From Pseudomonas citri (lineage in GTDB: Bacteria > Pseudomonadota > Gammaproteobacteria > Pseudomonadales > Pseudomonadaceae), in NCBI RefSeq assembly GCF_025336485.1, contig NZ_JAODAB010000020.1, forward strand, positions 47,894-111,893: a DNA stretch of 64,000 bases, written 5' to 3'. Position 1 is the stretch's first letter. Each line of letters begins with the position of its first letter. A program made the position numbers and the translations under genes. Positions 8,554 through 16,975 of this stretch are shown here, one piece after another. Below the pieces are notes generated by a model that saw nothing but the letters and a program-made list of their open reading frames with translations, was not told the DNA's origin and made no database searches.

Positions 8554-9348
8554 TTACTCTTCGATGCTGCCCATGGCGGTGGTGTTGAAGCCGCCATCCA
8601 CGTACATGATTTCACCGCTGATGCCCGACGCCAGGTCCGAGCACAGGAAGGCGCCGGCGTTGCCAACTTCTTCGATGGTGACGTTGCGACGCAGTGGGGT
8701 TTGCGCTTCGTTGGCTGCCAGCATCTTGCGGAAGTTCTTGATGCCGGAAGCGGCGAGGGTGCGGATGGGACCGGCCGATACGCAGTTGACGCGGGTGCCG
8801 TCCGGGCCCAGGGAGCCGGCCAGGTAACGTACGCCGGCTTCCAGGGAGGCTTTGGCCATGCCCATGACGTTGTAGTTCGGCATGGTGCGCTCGGCGCCCA
8901 GGTACGACAGGGTCAGCAGGCTGCCGTTGCGGCCCTTCATCATTTCGCGACCGGCCTTGGCCAGGGCCACGAAGCTGTAGGCGCTGATGTCGTGGGCAAT
9001 GCGGAAACCGTCACGGGTGGTGGCTTCGGTGAAGTCGCCGTCCAGTTGGTCGCCCGGGGCGTAGCCCACGGAGTGCACGATGCAGTCCAGGCCGTCCCAC
9101 TTCTTGCTCAGTTCTTCGAAGACCTTGGCGATTTCTTCATCGCTGGCCACGTCGCACGGGAAGCACAGCTCAGGGCTCGAACCCCAGCCTTGTGCGAACT
9201 CTTCGACACGACCCTTGAGTTTGTCGTTCTGATAAGTGAAGGCAAGCTCAGCGCCCTCGCGATGCATGGCGGCGGCGATGCCGGATGCGATGGACAGCTT
9301 GCTGGCGACACCGACGATTAGTACGCGCTTACCGGCGAGAAAACCCAT
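8554..9348 (-). CDS. fabI: Enoyl-[acyl-carrier-protein] reductase (NADH), FabI
   Basis: Catalyses the last reduction of each fatty-acid elongation cycle. The 264-residue product starts at ATG 9348 (MGFLAGKRVLIVG) after a clear AAAGAGGAG site. It shows the SDR-type nucleotide fold with the FabI-specific VGVASKLSIA loop, the SVGYAP motif and the active-site pair Tyr-x6-Lys in NYNVMGMAK. Length is standard for FabI. It lies only 19 bp after yejF on the same strand, so it may be read partly from the peptide-transporter operon. A strong terminator follows. Confidence 0.97.
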   Translation of the reverse strand: MGFLAGKRVLIVGVASKLSIASGIAAAMHREGAELAFTYQNDKLKGRVEEFAQGWGSSPELCFPCDVASDEEIAKVFEELSKKWDGLDCIVHSVGYAPGDQLDGDFTEATTRDGFRIAHDISAYSFVALAKAGREMMKGRNGSLLTLSYLGAERTMPNYNVMGMAKASLEAGVRYLAGSLGPDGTRVNCVSAGPIRTLAASGIKNFRKMLAANEAQTPLRRNVTIEEVGNAGAFLCSDLASGISGEIMYVDGGFNTTAMGSIEE

Positions 9349-9367
9349 GTGTTGCTCCTCTTTCAGG

Positions 9368-10978
9368 TTATTCGGCAGTCGTTGGGGCCAGGAAGGCGGC
9401 CTCCAGCAACTGCTGTGTATAGGGGTGTTGCGGCGCGGCGAATATACCGCGGGCATCACCTTGTTCGACCACTTGGCCATGCTTGACCACCATCAGCTGG
9501 TGGCTCAGCGCTTTGACGACAGCCAGGTCATGGCTGATAAACAGGTACGTCAGGTTGTACTTGGTTTGCAATGACCGCAACAGCTCCACCACCTGGCGTT
9601 GCACGGTACGGTCCAGGGCCGACGTTGGTTCATCCAGCAGAATCAACGCCGGCTTGAGCACCAGGGCCCGGGCAATGGCGATACGCTGCCGTTGCCCTCC
9701 GGAAAATTCATGGGGGTAGCGGTGCCGGGTTTCCGGGTCCAGGCCTACCTCCTTCAATGCCGCGATTATCGCCTGTTCCTGCTCGGCTGGGCTGCCGATC
9801 TTATGGATCCGCAGCCCTTCGCCGACAATCTGGCTCACACACATCCGTGGGCTCAGGCTGCCGAACGGGTCCTGAAACACCACTTGCATCTCCCGGCGCA
9901 GCGGCCGGACCTGCTGCTGCGACAGGCTGTCCAACTGTTTGCCTTCGAAGCGGATCCCGCCCTGGCTGCCGATCAACCGCAGGATCGCCAACCCCAGCGT
10001 GGATTTGCCGGAACCGCTTTCGCCGACAATGCCCAGGGTCTGGCCCTGGGGCAGGCTGAAGCGGATACCGTCCACGGCCTTGACGTAGTCCACCGTGCGC
10101 TTGAACAGGCCTTTCTTGATCGGGAACCAGACCTTCAGGTCCTCGACCTGCAACAGCGGCGGGCCGGCAACGTTGCTCGCCGGGCCGCCGCTGGGCTCGG
10201 CGCCCAGCAGTTCGCGAGTGTACGGATGCTGCGGCGCGCGGAACAGCTCTGCGCACGATGCTTGTTCGACGATGCAACCGCGCTGCATGACACATACGCG
10301 ATGCGCAATTCTTCGCACCAGGTTCAAATCGTGGCTGATCAGCAGCAGCGACATGCCCAATCGGGCCTGCAGATCCTTGAGCAGATCGAGGATTTTCAGC
10401 TGGACGGTGACGTCCAGGGCGGTGGTCGGCTCGTCGGCGATCAGCAGTTCCGGTTCGTTGGCCAGGGCCATGGCGATCATCACTCGCTGGCGCTGGCCAC
10501 CGGACAACTCATGGGGCAGGGCTTTCAGGCGCTTGTGCGGTTCGGGAATCCCCACCAGCTCCAACAGCTCGAGGGTGCGGCGGGTCGCGACCTTGCCGCT
10601 CAGGCCCTTGTGGATGCCGAGCACTTCATTGATCTGCTTTTCGATGGAGTGCAGCGGATTGAGGGAGGTCATCGGCTCCTGGAAAATCATCGCGATCCGG
10701 TTGCCGCGGATATGACGGATGGTTTTTTCCTTCTGCCCCAGCAAATCCTGCCCGGCGTAGCGGATGCTCCCGGTGGGGTGGTGGGCCAGCGGATAGGGCA
10801 GCAATCGCAGGATCGAGTGGGCGGTCACCGATTTGCCCGAGCCGCTTTCGCCGACCAGGGCCAGGGTTTCGCCGCGCTTGATGTCGAAGCTGACGCCCTC
10901 GACCACCCGTTGGCGGCGTTCGCCGACGATGAATTCCACCGAGAGGTCGCGTACTTCGATCAGATTGTCCTGGTTCAT
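9368..10978 (-). CDS. yejF: Peptide ABC transporter, fused double ATPase (YejF type)
   Basis: A 536-residue protein with two complete ABC ATPase domains in tandem. Each half has a Walker A GESGSGKS motif (about residues 43-50 and 315-322), an ABC signature (LSGGQRQRV and FSGGQRQRI) and a Walker B followed by DEPT. C-terminal oligopeptide-family extensions (APQHPYT) end both halves. This single-chain double ATPase powers the Yej importer, known in E. coli for uptake of microcin C and peptides. It starts one base after the yejE stop. Confidence 0.93.
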   Translation of the reverse strand: MNQDNLIEVRDLSVEFIVGERRQRVVEGVSFDIKRGETLALVGESGSGKSVTAHSILRLLPYPLAHHPTGSIRYAGQDLLGQKEKTIRHIRGNRIAMIFQEPMTSLNPLHSIEKQINEVLGIHKGLSGKVATRRTLELLELVGIPEPHKRLKALPHELSGGQRQRVMIAMALANEPELLIADEPTTALDVTVQLKILDLLKDLQARLGMSLLLISHDLNLVRRIAHRVCVMQRGCIVEQASCAELFRAPQHPYTRELLGAEPSGGPASNVAGPPLLQVEDLKVWFPIKKGLFKRTVDYVKAVDGIRFSLPQGQTLGIVGESGSGKSTLGLAILRLIGSQGGIRFEGKQLDSLSQQQVRPLRREMQVVFQDPFGSLSPRMCVSQIVGEGLRIHKIGSPAEQEQAIIAALKEVGLDPETRHRYPHEFSGGQRQRIAIARALVLKPALILLDEPTSALDRTVQRQVVELLRSLQTKYNLTYLFISHDLAVVKALSHQLMVVKHGQVVEQGDARGIFAAPQHPYTQQLLEAAFLAPTTAE

Positions 10979-10979
10979 T

Positions 10980-11999
10980 TCACTTCCTCGGATCGAACGC
11001 GTCGCGAGCGGACTCGCCGATGAACACCAACAGGCTCAGCATGATCGCCAGCACGGCGAACGCGCTGATGCCCAGCCACGGGGCCTGGAGGTTGGACTTG
11101 CCCTGGGCCACCAGCTCGCCCAGGGACGGCGCGCCAGGTGGCAAGCCGAAGCCGAGAAAGTCCAGGGCGGTGAGGGTGCCGATGGCACCGGTGAGGATGA
11201 ACGGCATGAAGGTCATGGTCGAGACCATGGCATTGGGCAGGATGTGGCGGAACATGATCGCTCCGTTCTGCATGCCCAGCGCCCGGGCGGCGCGCACGTA
11301 TTCCAGGTTGCGCCCGCGCAGGAACTCGGCACGGACCACGTCCACCAGGCTCATCCAGGAAAACAGCAGCATGATGCCCAGCAGCCACCAGAAATTGGGC
11401 TGCACGAAACTGGCCAGGATAATCAGCAGGTACAGCACCGGCAGGCCGGACCAGATCTCCAGGAAGCGTTGCCCGGCGAGATCGACCCAACCGCCGTAGA
11501 AGCCCTGCAGCGCGCCGGCGATCACGCCGATGATCGAACTGAGCAGGGTCAGCGTCAGGGCGAACAGCACCGAAATCCGGAAGCCGTAGATCACCCGTGC
11601 CAGGACATCGCGGCCCTGGTCGTCGGTGCCCAGCCAGTTCACTGACGAGGGCGGGGCGGGCGCCGGGACTTTCAGGTCGTAGTTGATGCTCTGGTAGCTG
11701 AACGGAATCGGTGCCCACACCACCCAGGCATCCTTGGCGGCCAGCAGCTCACGGATGTACGGGCTCTTGTAGTTGGCTTCCAGCGGGAATTCGCCGCCGA
11801 AGGTGGTTTCCGGGTAGCGCTTGAGGGCCGGGAAGTACCAGCCGCCGTCGTAATGCACCACCAGTGGCTTGTCGTTGGCGATCAGTTCGGCGCCCAGGCT
11901 CAGGATGAACAGGACCAGGAACAGCCACAGCGACCACCAGCCGCGCTTGTTGGCCTTGAACAGTTCGAAACGCCGGCGATTGAGTGGGGACAGGTTCAT
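10980..11999 (-). CDS. yejE: Peptide ABC transporter permease (YejE type)
   Basis: A 339-residue inner-membrane permease of the DppC/OppC class. A first membrane helix (about residues 24-42) is followed by a long periplasmic segment and then a group of helices with the permease EAA-type loop (EYVRAARALGMQNGAIMFRH), which contacts the ATPase. The start at 11999 (MNLSPLNRRR) is chosen because its ATG follows the yejB stop by one base. An upstream ATG would overlap yejB by 14 codons. Confidence 0.92.
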   Translation of the reverse strand: MNLSPLNRRRFELFKANKRGWWSLWLFLVLFILSLGAELIANDKPLVVHYDGGWYFPALKRYPETTFGGEFPLEANYKSPYIRELLAAKDAWVVWAPIPFSYQSINYDLKVPAPAPPSSVNWLGTDDQGRDVLARVIYGFRISVLFALTLTLLSSIIGVIAGALQGFYGGWVDLAGQRFLEIWSGLPVLYLLIILASFVQPNFWWLLGIMLLFSWMSLVDVVRAEFLRGRNLEYVRAARALGMQNGAIMFRHILPNAMVSTMTFMPFILTGAIGTLTALDFLGFGLPPGAPSLGELVAQGKSNLQAPWLGISAFAVLAIMLSLLVFIGESARDAFDPRK

Positions 12000-12000
12000 C

Positions 12001-13074
12001 TCAATGCTCCCGGCTTTCGAAATCGATGCGCGGATCGACAAAGGTGTAGGTCAAATCGCCGATCAGCTTCACCACCAGTCCCAGCAACGTGAAGATGAAC
12101 AAGGTGCCAAACACCACCGGATAGTCACGGTTGATGGCCGACTCGAAACTCATCAGCCCGAGGCCGTCGAGGGAGAAGATCACTTCCACCAGCAACGAAC
12201 CGGTGAAGAAGATCCCAATGAACGCCGAAGGGAAGCCGGCGATCACCAGCAGCATGGCGTTGCGGAACACGTGGCCGTAGAGCACGCGATTGCGGGTCAG
12301 GCCCTTGGCCTTGGCGGTGACCACGTACTGTTTGTTGATTTCGTCGAGGAAGCTGTTCTTGGTCAGCAGGGTCATGGTGGCGAAGTTGCCGATCACCAGG
12401 GCAGTCACGGGCAGGGCCAGGTGCCAGAAGTAATCGAGGATCTTGCCCCCCAGGGTCAGTTCGTCGAAGTTGTTGGAGGTCAGCCCGCGCAACGGGAACC
12501 AGTCGAAATAACTGCCGCCGGCAAACACTACGATCAGCAGGATGGCGAACAGGAACGATGGGATCGCGTAGCCGACGATGATCGCCGAGCTGGTCCATAC
12601 GTCGAAGTGGCTGCCGTGCCGGGTGGCCTTGGCGATCCCCAGCGGGATCGACACCAGGTACATGATCAGCGTGCTCCAGAGCCCGAGGGAAATGGACACC
12701 GGCAGCTTTTCCTTGATCAGGTCGATGACCTTGGCGTCGCGGAAAAAACTGTCGCCGAAATCCAGGTGGGCGTAGTTCTTGATCATGATCCATAGGCGTT
12801 CGGGCGCCGACTTGTCGAAGCCATACATGCGCTCGATTTCCTTGACCAGCGCCGGGTCCAGGCCTTGGGCGCCGCGATAGGAGGAGCCGGCCACCGAGAC
12901 CTCGGCGCCACCGCCGGCAATGCGACTGGTGGCTCCTTCGAAGCCTTCGAGCTTGGCGATCATCTGCTCCACCGGCCCGCCGGGCGCGGCCTGGATGATG
13001 ACGAAATTGATCAGCAGGATGCCGAACAGGGTCGGGACGATCAGCAGCAACCGCCGGAAGATATAAGCCAGCAT
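12001..13074 (-). CDS. yejB: Peptide ABC transporter permease (YejB type)
   Basis: A 357-residue permease of the DppB/OppB class. The N-terminus (MLAYIFRRLLLIVPTLFGI) is the family's typical first membrane helix, and KAKGLTRNRVLYGHVFRNA is the cytoplasmic coupling loop. Compared with DppB it carries a longer periplasmic insertion after the first helix, as YejB proteins do. It starts 4 bp after the stop of the second binding-protein gene and ends one base before yejE. Confidence 0.92.
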   Translation of the reverse strand: MLAYIFRRLLLIVPTLFGILLINFVIIQAAPGGPVEQMIAKLEGFEGATSRIAGGGAEVSVAGSSYRGAQGLDPALVKEIERMYGFDKSAPERLWIMIKNYAHLDFGDSFFRDAKVIDLIKEKLPVSISLGLWSTLIMYLVSIPLGIAKATRHGSHFDVWTSSAIIVGYAIPSFLFAILLIVVFAGGSYFDWFPLRGLTSNNFDELTLGGKILDYFWHLALPVTALVIGNFATMTLLTKNSFLDEINKQYVVTAKAKGLTRNRVLYGHVFRNAMLLVIAGFPSAFIGIFFTGSLLVEVIFSLDGLGLMSFESAINRDYPVVFGTLFIFTLLGLVVKLIGDLTYTFVDPRIDFESREH

Positions 13075-13078
13075 CTTG

Positions 13079-14932
13079 TTACTCCACGCTCGCAGGGGCG
13101 GCGATTTGCTGCTCGATGACCTGCTTCACTACTTCATCGGCCGGCTTGATCTCCGGCTTGACCCACCAGGTGTTGGTGCCGATGTCATAGGTCGGCGTCA
13201 CCTTCGGATGGCCGATGTGGTTCCAGTAGGCCACGCGCCAGGTCTTGATGTGCCAGTTGGGGATCACGTAATAGCCCCATTGCAGCACCCGGTCCAGCGC
13301 CCGGGCGTGGGCCACCAGGCTCTTGCGCGAATCGGCGTTGATCAGTTCTTCCACCAACTGGTCGACGGCCGGGTCCTTCAGGCCCATGGTGTTGCGGCTG
13401 CCGGGCTTGTCGGCGGCGGCCGACATCCAGAACTCGCGCTGTTCGTTCCCCGGCGAGCTGGACTGCGGGAAGCTGCCAACCACCAGGTCGAAATCCCGGG
13501 AGCGTACGCGGTTGATGTACTGGGACACGTCCACGCGGCGGATCACCAGATCGATGCCAAGGTCACTCAGGTTGCGCTTGAACGGCAGCAGCACCCGCTC
13601 GAACTCGGTCTGGGCCAGCAGGAACTCCAGTACCACCGGTTTGCCCTGGGTATCGACCATCTTGTCGTCGACGATCCGCCAGCCGGCCTCCTGCAACAGT
13701 TGGTAAGCCTTGCGCTGCTGGTCGCGAATCATGCCGCTGCCATCGCACATCGAGGGTTGGAAGGCTTCGCTGAATACTTGCTCGGGGATCTTGCCATGCA
13801 AGGGCTCGAGGATCTTCAGTTCGTCTTCGCCCGGCAGGCCAGTGGCGGCCATTTCCGAGTTCTCGAAATAGCTGCGGGTGCGGGCGTAGGCTCCATTGAA
13901 CAGTTGCTTGTTGGTCCACTCGAAATCCAGCAGCAGGCTCAGGGCCTTGCGCACCCGCACGTCCTGGAAGATCGGCCGACGCAGGTTGTAGACGAAACCC
14001 TGCATGCCGGTGGGGTTGCCGTTGGGGATCTGTTCCTTGATCAACCGGCCTTCGGTGACGGCCGGGATGTTGTAGGCGTTGGCCCAGTTCTTTGCGGACA
14101 TTTCCAGCCAGTAGTCGAACTGCCCGGCCTTGAGCGCTTCCACTGCCACGGTGTTATCGCGGTAGTAGTCGGTGGTCAGCACGTCGAAATTGTAGAAGCC
14201 ACGGTTGACCGGCAGGTCCTTGCCCCAGTAGTCCTTCACCCGTTCATAGCGGATCGAACGTCCGGCCTTCACTTCGGTGACCTTGTAGGGGCCACTGCCC
14301 AGGGGGATTTCGAGGTTGCCTTTGCTGAAATCGCGGTTGGCCCACCAGTGCTTGGGCAGGACGGGGATCTGGCCGAGGATCAACGGCAATTCGCGGTTGT
14401 TGGTGTGCTTGAACTTGAACAGGACTTTGAGCGGGTCTTCGGCAATGACTTCGGCGACGTCGTTGTAGTAGCCGCGGAACATCGGGGCGCCGTCCTTGGT
14501 CAGGGTCTGGAAACTGAAGACCACGTCTTCGGCGCGCACCGGGTGACCGTCGTTGAAGCGGGCCTGGGGGCGCAGGTAGAAGCGTACCCAACTGTTATCC
14601 GGGGCCTTCTCGATTTTTTCGGCGATCAGCCCGTACACGGTGAAGGGCTCGTCCAGGCCTTGCTTGGTCAGCGTGTCATAGATCAGGCCGATGTCATCGG
14701 CCGGTACGCCTTTGCTGATGAACGGGTTGAGGCTGTCAAATCCGCCAAACCCGCCTTGGCGGAATATTCCGCCCTTGGGAGCGTCGGGGTTTACATAGTC
14801 GAAATGCTTGAAGTCGGCCGGGTACTTGGGCAGTTCGTTATACAGCGTTACCGCGTGCTGCGGTGCGGCACAGGCCAGCCCGGCGAATAACAGGCCGCTG
14901 GCCTGCAGGAGCAGGGCGCGAAAAGGCGTCAT
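13079..14932 (-). CDS. yejA: Extracellular peptide-binding protein, YejA type (second of two in tandem)
   Basis: A 617-residue SBP_bac_5 family protein with a Sec signal peptide (MTPFRALLLQASGLLFAGLACA, cut after about residue 22). The mature start HAVTLYNELPKYPADFKHFDY and GSGPYKV are typical of YejA. It delivers peptides to YejBEF in the periplasm. The ATG (14932) overlaps the stop of the preceding paralogue as ATGA, which fixes the start. It shares with that paralogue the string RVKDYWGKDLPVNRG and the overall layout, so the pair arose by duplication. Confidence 0.9.
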   Translation of the reverse strand: MTPFRALLLQASGLLFAGLACAAPQHAVTLYNELPKYPADFKHFDYVNPDAPKGGIFRQGGFGGFDSLNPFISKGVPADDIGLIYDTLTKQGLDEPFTVYGLIAEKIEKAPDNSWVRFYLRPQARFNDGHPVRAEDVVFSFQTLTKDGAPMFRGYYNDVAEVIAEDPLKVLFKFKHTNNRELPLILGQIPVLPKHWWANRDFSKGNLEIPLGSGPYKVTEVKAGRSIRYERVKDYWGKDLPVNRGFYNFDVLTTDYYRDNTVAVEALKAGQFDYWLEMSAKNWANAYNIPAVTEGRLIKEQIPNGNPTGMQGFVYNLRRPIFQDVRVRKALSLLLDFEWTNKQLFNGAYARTRSYFENSEMAATGLPGEDELKILEPLHGKIPEQVFSEAFQPSMCDGSGMIRDQQRKAYQLLQEAGWRIVDDKMVDTQGKPVVLEFLLAQTEFERVLLPFKRNLSDLGIDLVIRRVDVSQYINRVRSRDFDLVVGSFPQSSSPGNEQREFWMSAAADKPGSRNTMGLKDPAVDQLVEELINADSRKSLVAHARALDRVLQWGYYVIPNWHIKTWRVAYWNHIGHPKVTPTYDIGTNTWWVKPEIKPADEVVKQVIEQQIAAPASVE

Positions 14933-16761
14933 TGATCTTTCTCCGAAGATTTCAGCCACCATGCGCTCAAGCCCAGGGTGTAGGGCGGCGTGGTGACGAA
15001 GGCGAACCGGTTGCGGTACGCCAGGCGATGATAATTGAGGTACCAGTTGGGAATGCAGTAATGCTGCCAGAGCAGCACGCGGTCCAGGGCTTTGCCGGCC
15101 GCCACCTGTTCGTCGCGGGTCTGCGCGGCCAGCAGTTTGTCCAGCAAGTGGTCGACTACGGGATTGGCGATGCCTGCGTAGTTCTTGCTGCCCTTGACGG
15201 CGACCTGGCTGGAGTGGAAGTACTGCCATTGCTCCAGGCCCGGGCTGAGGGTCTGGTTCAAGGTCAACAGGATCATGTCGAAGTCGAACTGGTCCAGCCG
15301 CTGTTTGTATTGGGCGCGGTCCACCGTGCGCAGCCGGGCCTGGATGCCGATGCTGGCGAGATTCTCCACGTAGGGCTGCAGGATGCGCTCCAGGTTCGGG
15401 TTCACCAGCAGGATCTCGAAGCTCAGGGGCTTGCTGTCGGCGTTGAACAGGCGCTGGCCATTGAGGGTCCAGCCCGCTTCTTTCAACAAGCCCAGGGCCT
15501 TGCGCAAGGTTTCCCGGGGAATGCCGCGACCGTCGGTGGCGGGCAGGCTGAAGGGTTCCGTGAGCAGACGGGGCGGCAATTGGTCACGGTACGGCTTGAG
15601 CAGCAACCACTCGTGTCCCACCGGCACGCCGCTGGCGGAGAATTCACTGTTGGGGTAGTAACTGAGGGTGCGCTTGTAGGCGCTGCTGAACAGGGTGCGG
15701 TTGGTCCACTCGAAATCGAACATCAGCCCCAGGGCTTCACGCACCTTGACGTCGGCAAAGGTGCTGCGTCGGGTATTCATGAACAGGCCCTGGGTCTGGG
15801 TCGGGATCTGATGGGGAATCTGCGCCTTGATCACATCGCCACGGGTGACTGCCGGGAAGTCGTAGCCATTGGCCCAGTTCTTGGCCTGGTGTTCGATATA
15901 GATGTCGAATTCACCGGCCTTGAAGGCTTCGAAGGCCACGTCGCTGTCGCGGTAGAACTCCACGTCCATGCGGTCGAAGTTGTACTTGCCGCGATTGACC
16001 GGCAGGTCCTTGCCCCAATAATCCTTGACCCGTTCGAACACCAGTTGGCGACCCGGCTGCACTTTGGTGATGCGGTAGGGCCCGCTGCCCAGGGGCGGCT
16101 CGAACGTGGTCGCCTTGAAATCACGGTCCTTCCAGTAATGCTGGGGCAGGACAGGCAACTCGCCCAGGCGCAAGATCAACAGCGGATTGCCCGCGCGCTT
16201 GAAGACGAAGCGGATTCTCAGCGGGTTGAGGATGTCGACCCGCAGCACTTCCTGCAAGCTGGTGCGGTATTGCGGGTGGCCGTCCTTGAGCAGCGTCCGG
16301 TAGGAAAAGGCCACGTCATAGGCGGTGATGGGCACGCCATCATGAAACCGCGCTTCGGGTCGCAGGTTGAACACCACCCAGCTGCGGTCTTCGCTGTACT
16401 CCACCGACTGGGCGATCAAGCCATAGCTGGACGTCGGCTCATCGCCGGACGGTGCGTACTGGGCGGTGCCGACCATCAGCGGCTCGTTCAGCTCATTGAT
16501 GCCGTACTGCAGGAAGTTCGGCGTGGACACCGGGCTGCTGCCCTTGAAGGTATAAGGGTTGAGCGTATCGAAGGTGCCGAATGCCATGACCCGCAAGACG
16601 CCGCCCTTGGGCGCTTGCGGGTTGACCCAGTCGAAGTGGGTGAATCGGGCCGGGTACTTGAGCGTGCCGAATTGCGCATAGCCATGGCTTTCGCTGATGG
16701 TTGCGCTGGCGGGAGAGCTCAAGGCCAGGCTGATCAGGAGCAGGAGGAGGGAGCGTATCAA
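14929..16761 (-). CDS. Extracellular peptide-binding protein, YejA type (first of two in tandem)
   Basis: A 610-residue SBP_bac_5 family protein with a signal peptide (MIRSLLLLLISLALSSPASA). It is the first gene of the yej operon on the minus strand. It keeps the YejA features GTLKYP...FTHFDWVNPQAPKGG and GSGPYRIT, and is clearly paralogous to the next gene but widely diverged outside the core motifs. Two binding proteins feeding one permease would broaden the peptide range; that is inference. Upstream (16762-16871) a promoter is expected, but no clear -35/-10 pair stands out. Confidence 0.9.
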   Translation of the reverse strand: MIRSLLLLLISLALSSPASATISESHGYAQFGTLKYPARFTHFDWVNPQAPKGGVLRVMAFGTFDTLNPYTFKGSSPVSTPNFLQYGINELNEPLMVGTAQYAPSGDEPTSSYGLIAQSVEYSEDRSWVVFNLRPEARFHDGVPITAYDVAFSYRTLLKDGHPQYRTSLQEVLRVDILNPLRIRFVFKRAGNPLLILRLGELPVLPQHYWKDRDFKATTFEPPLGSGPYRITKVQPGRQLVFERVKDYWGKDLPVNRGKYNFDRMDVEFYRDSDVAFEAFKAGEFDIYIEHQAKNWANGYDFPAVTRGDVIKAQIPHQIPTQTQGLFMNTRRSTFADVKVREALGLMFDFEWTNRTLFSSAYKRTLSYYPNSEFSASGVPVGHEWLLLKPYRDQLPPRLLTEPFSLPATDGRGIPRETLRKALGLLKEAGWTLNGQRLFNADSKPLSFEILLVNPNLERILQPYVENLASIGIQARLRTVDRAQYKQRLDQFDFDMILLTLNQTLSPGLEQWQYFHSSQVAVKGSKNYAGIANPVVDHLLDKLLAAQTRDEQVAAGKALDRVLLWQHYCIPNWYLNYHRLAYRNRFAFVTTPPYTLGLSAWWLKSSEKDQ

Positions 16762-16871
16762 ATCTGGGATCCGATCCAGGCGGCTTGGGCTTTATGGCCT
16801 GTACAGTAACAGCTTGTATCGGCAGGAAAAAGGAGGCCTGGGGTGTATGCCGGTCAGTTAAGCCGCAAACC

Positions 16872-16963
16872 TGTGGGAGCAAAGCTTGCTCGCGATTTGG
16901 GGAGGGCGGTCGACAACTTTATTGGCTGCTGCACCGCTATCGCGAGCAAGCTTTGCTCCTACA
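16872..16963. repeat. REP pair in inverted orientation (REPIN)
   Basis: TGTGGGAGCAAAGCTTGCTCGCGAT on the left faces its reverse complement ATCGCGAGCAAGCTTTGCTCCTACA on the right, with about 40 bp between. One base in the right head differs. It lies between the mltD stop and the start of the yej operon, so it sits downstream of mltD. Confidence 0.9.
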
Positions 16964-16975
16964 GATCATGGCCGA

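Noticed and set aside
10833..11645. Plus-strand open frames opposite yejF and yejE
   Set aside because: Typical high-GC antisense shadows; the minus-strand ABC motifs are unambiguous.
13076..16809. Very long open frames on the plus strand opposite the two yejA-type genes (604 and 648 codons)
   Set aside because: They lie exactly opposite genes with signal peptides and family motifs, have low-complexity His/Gln/Val-rich products, and arise from high-GC codon bias.
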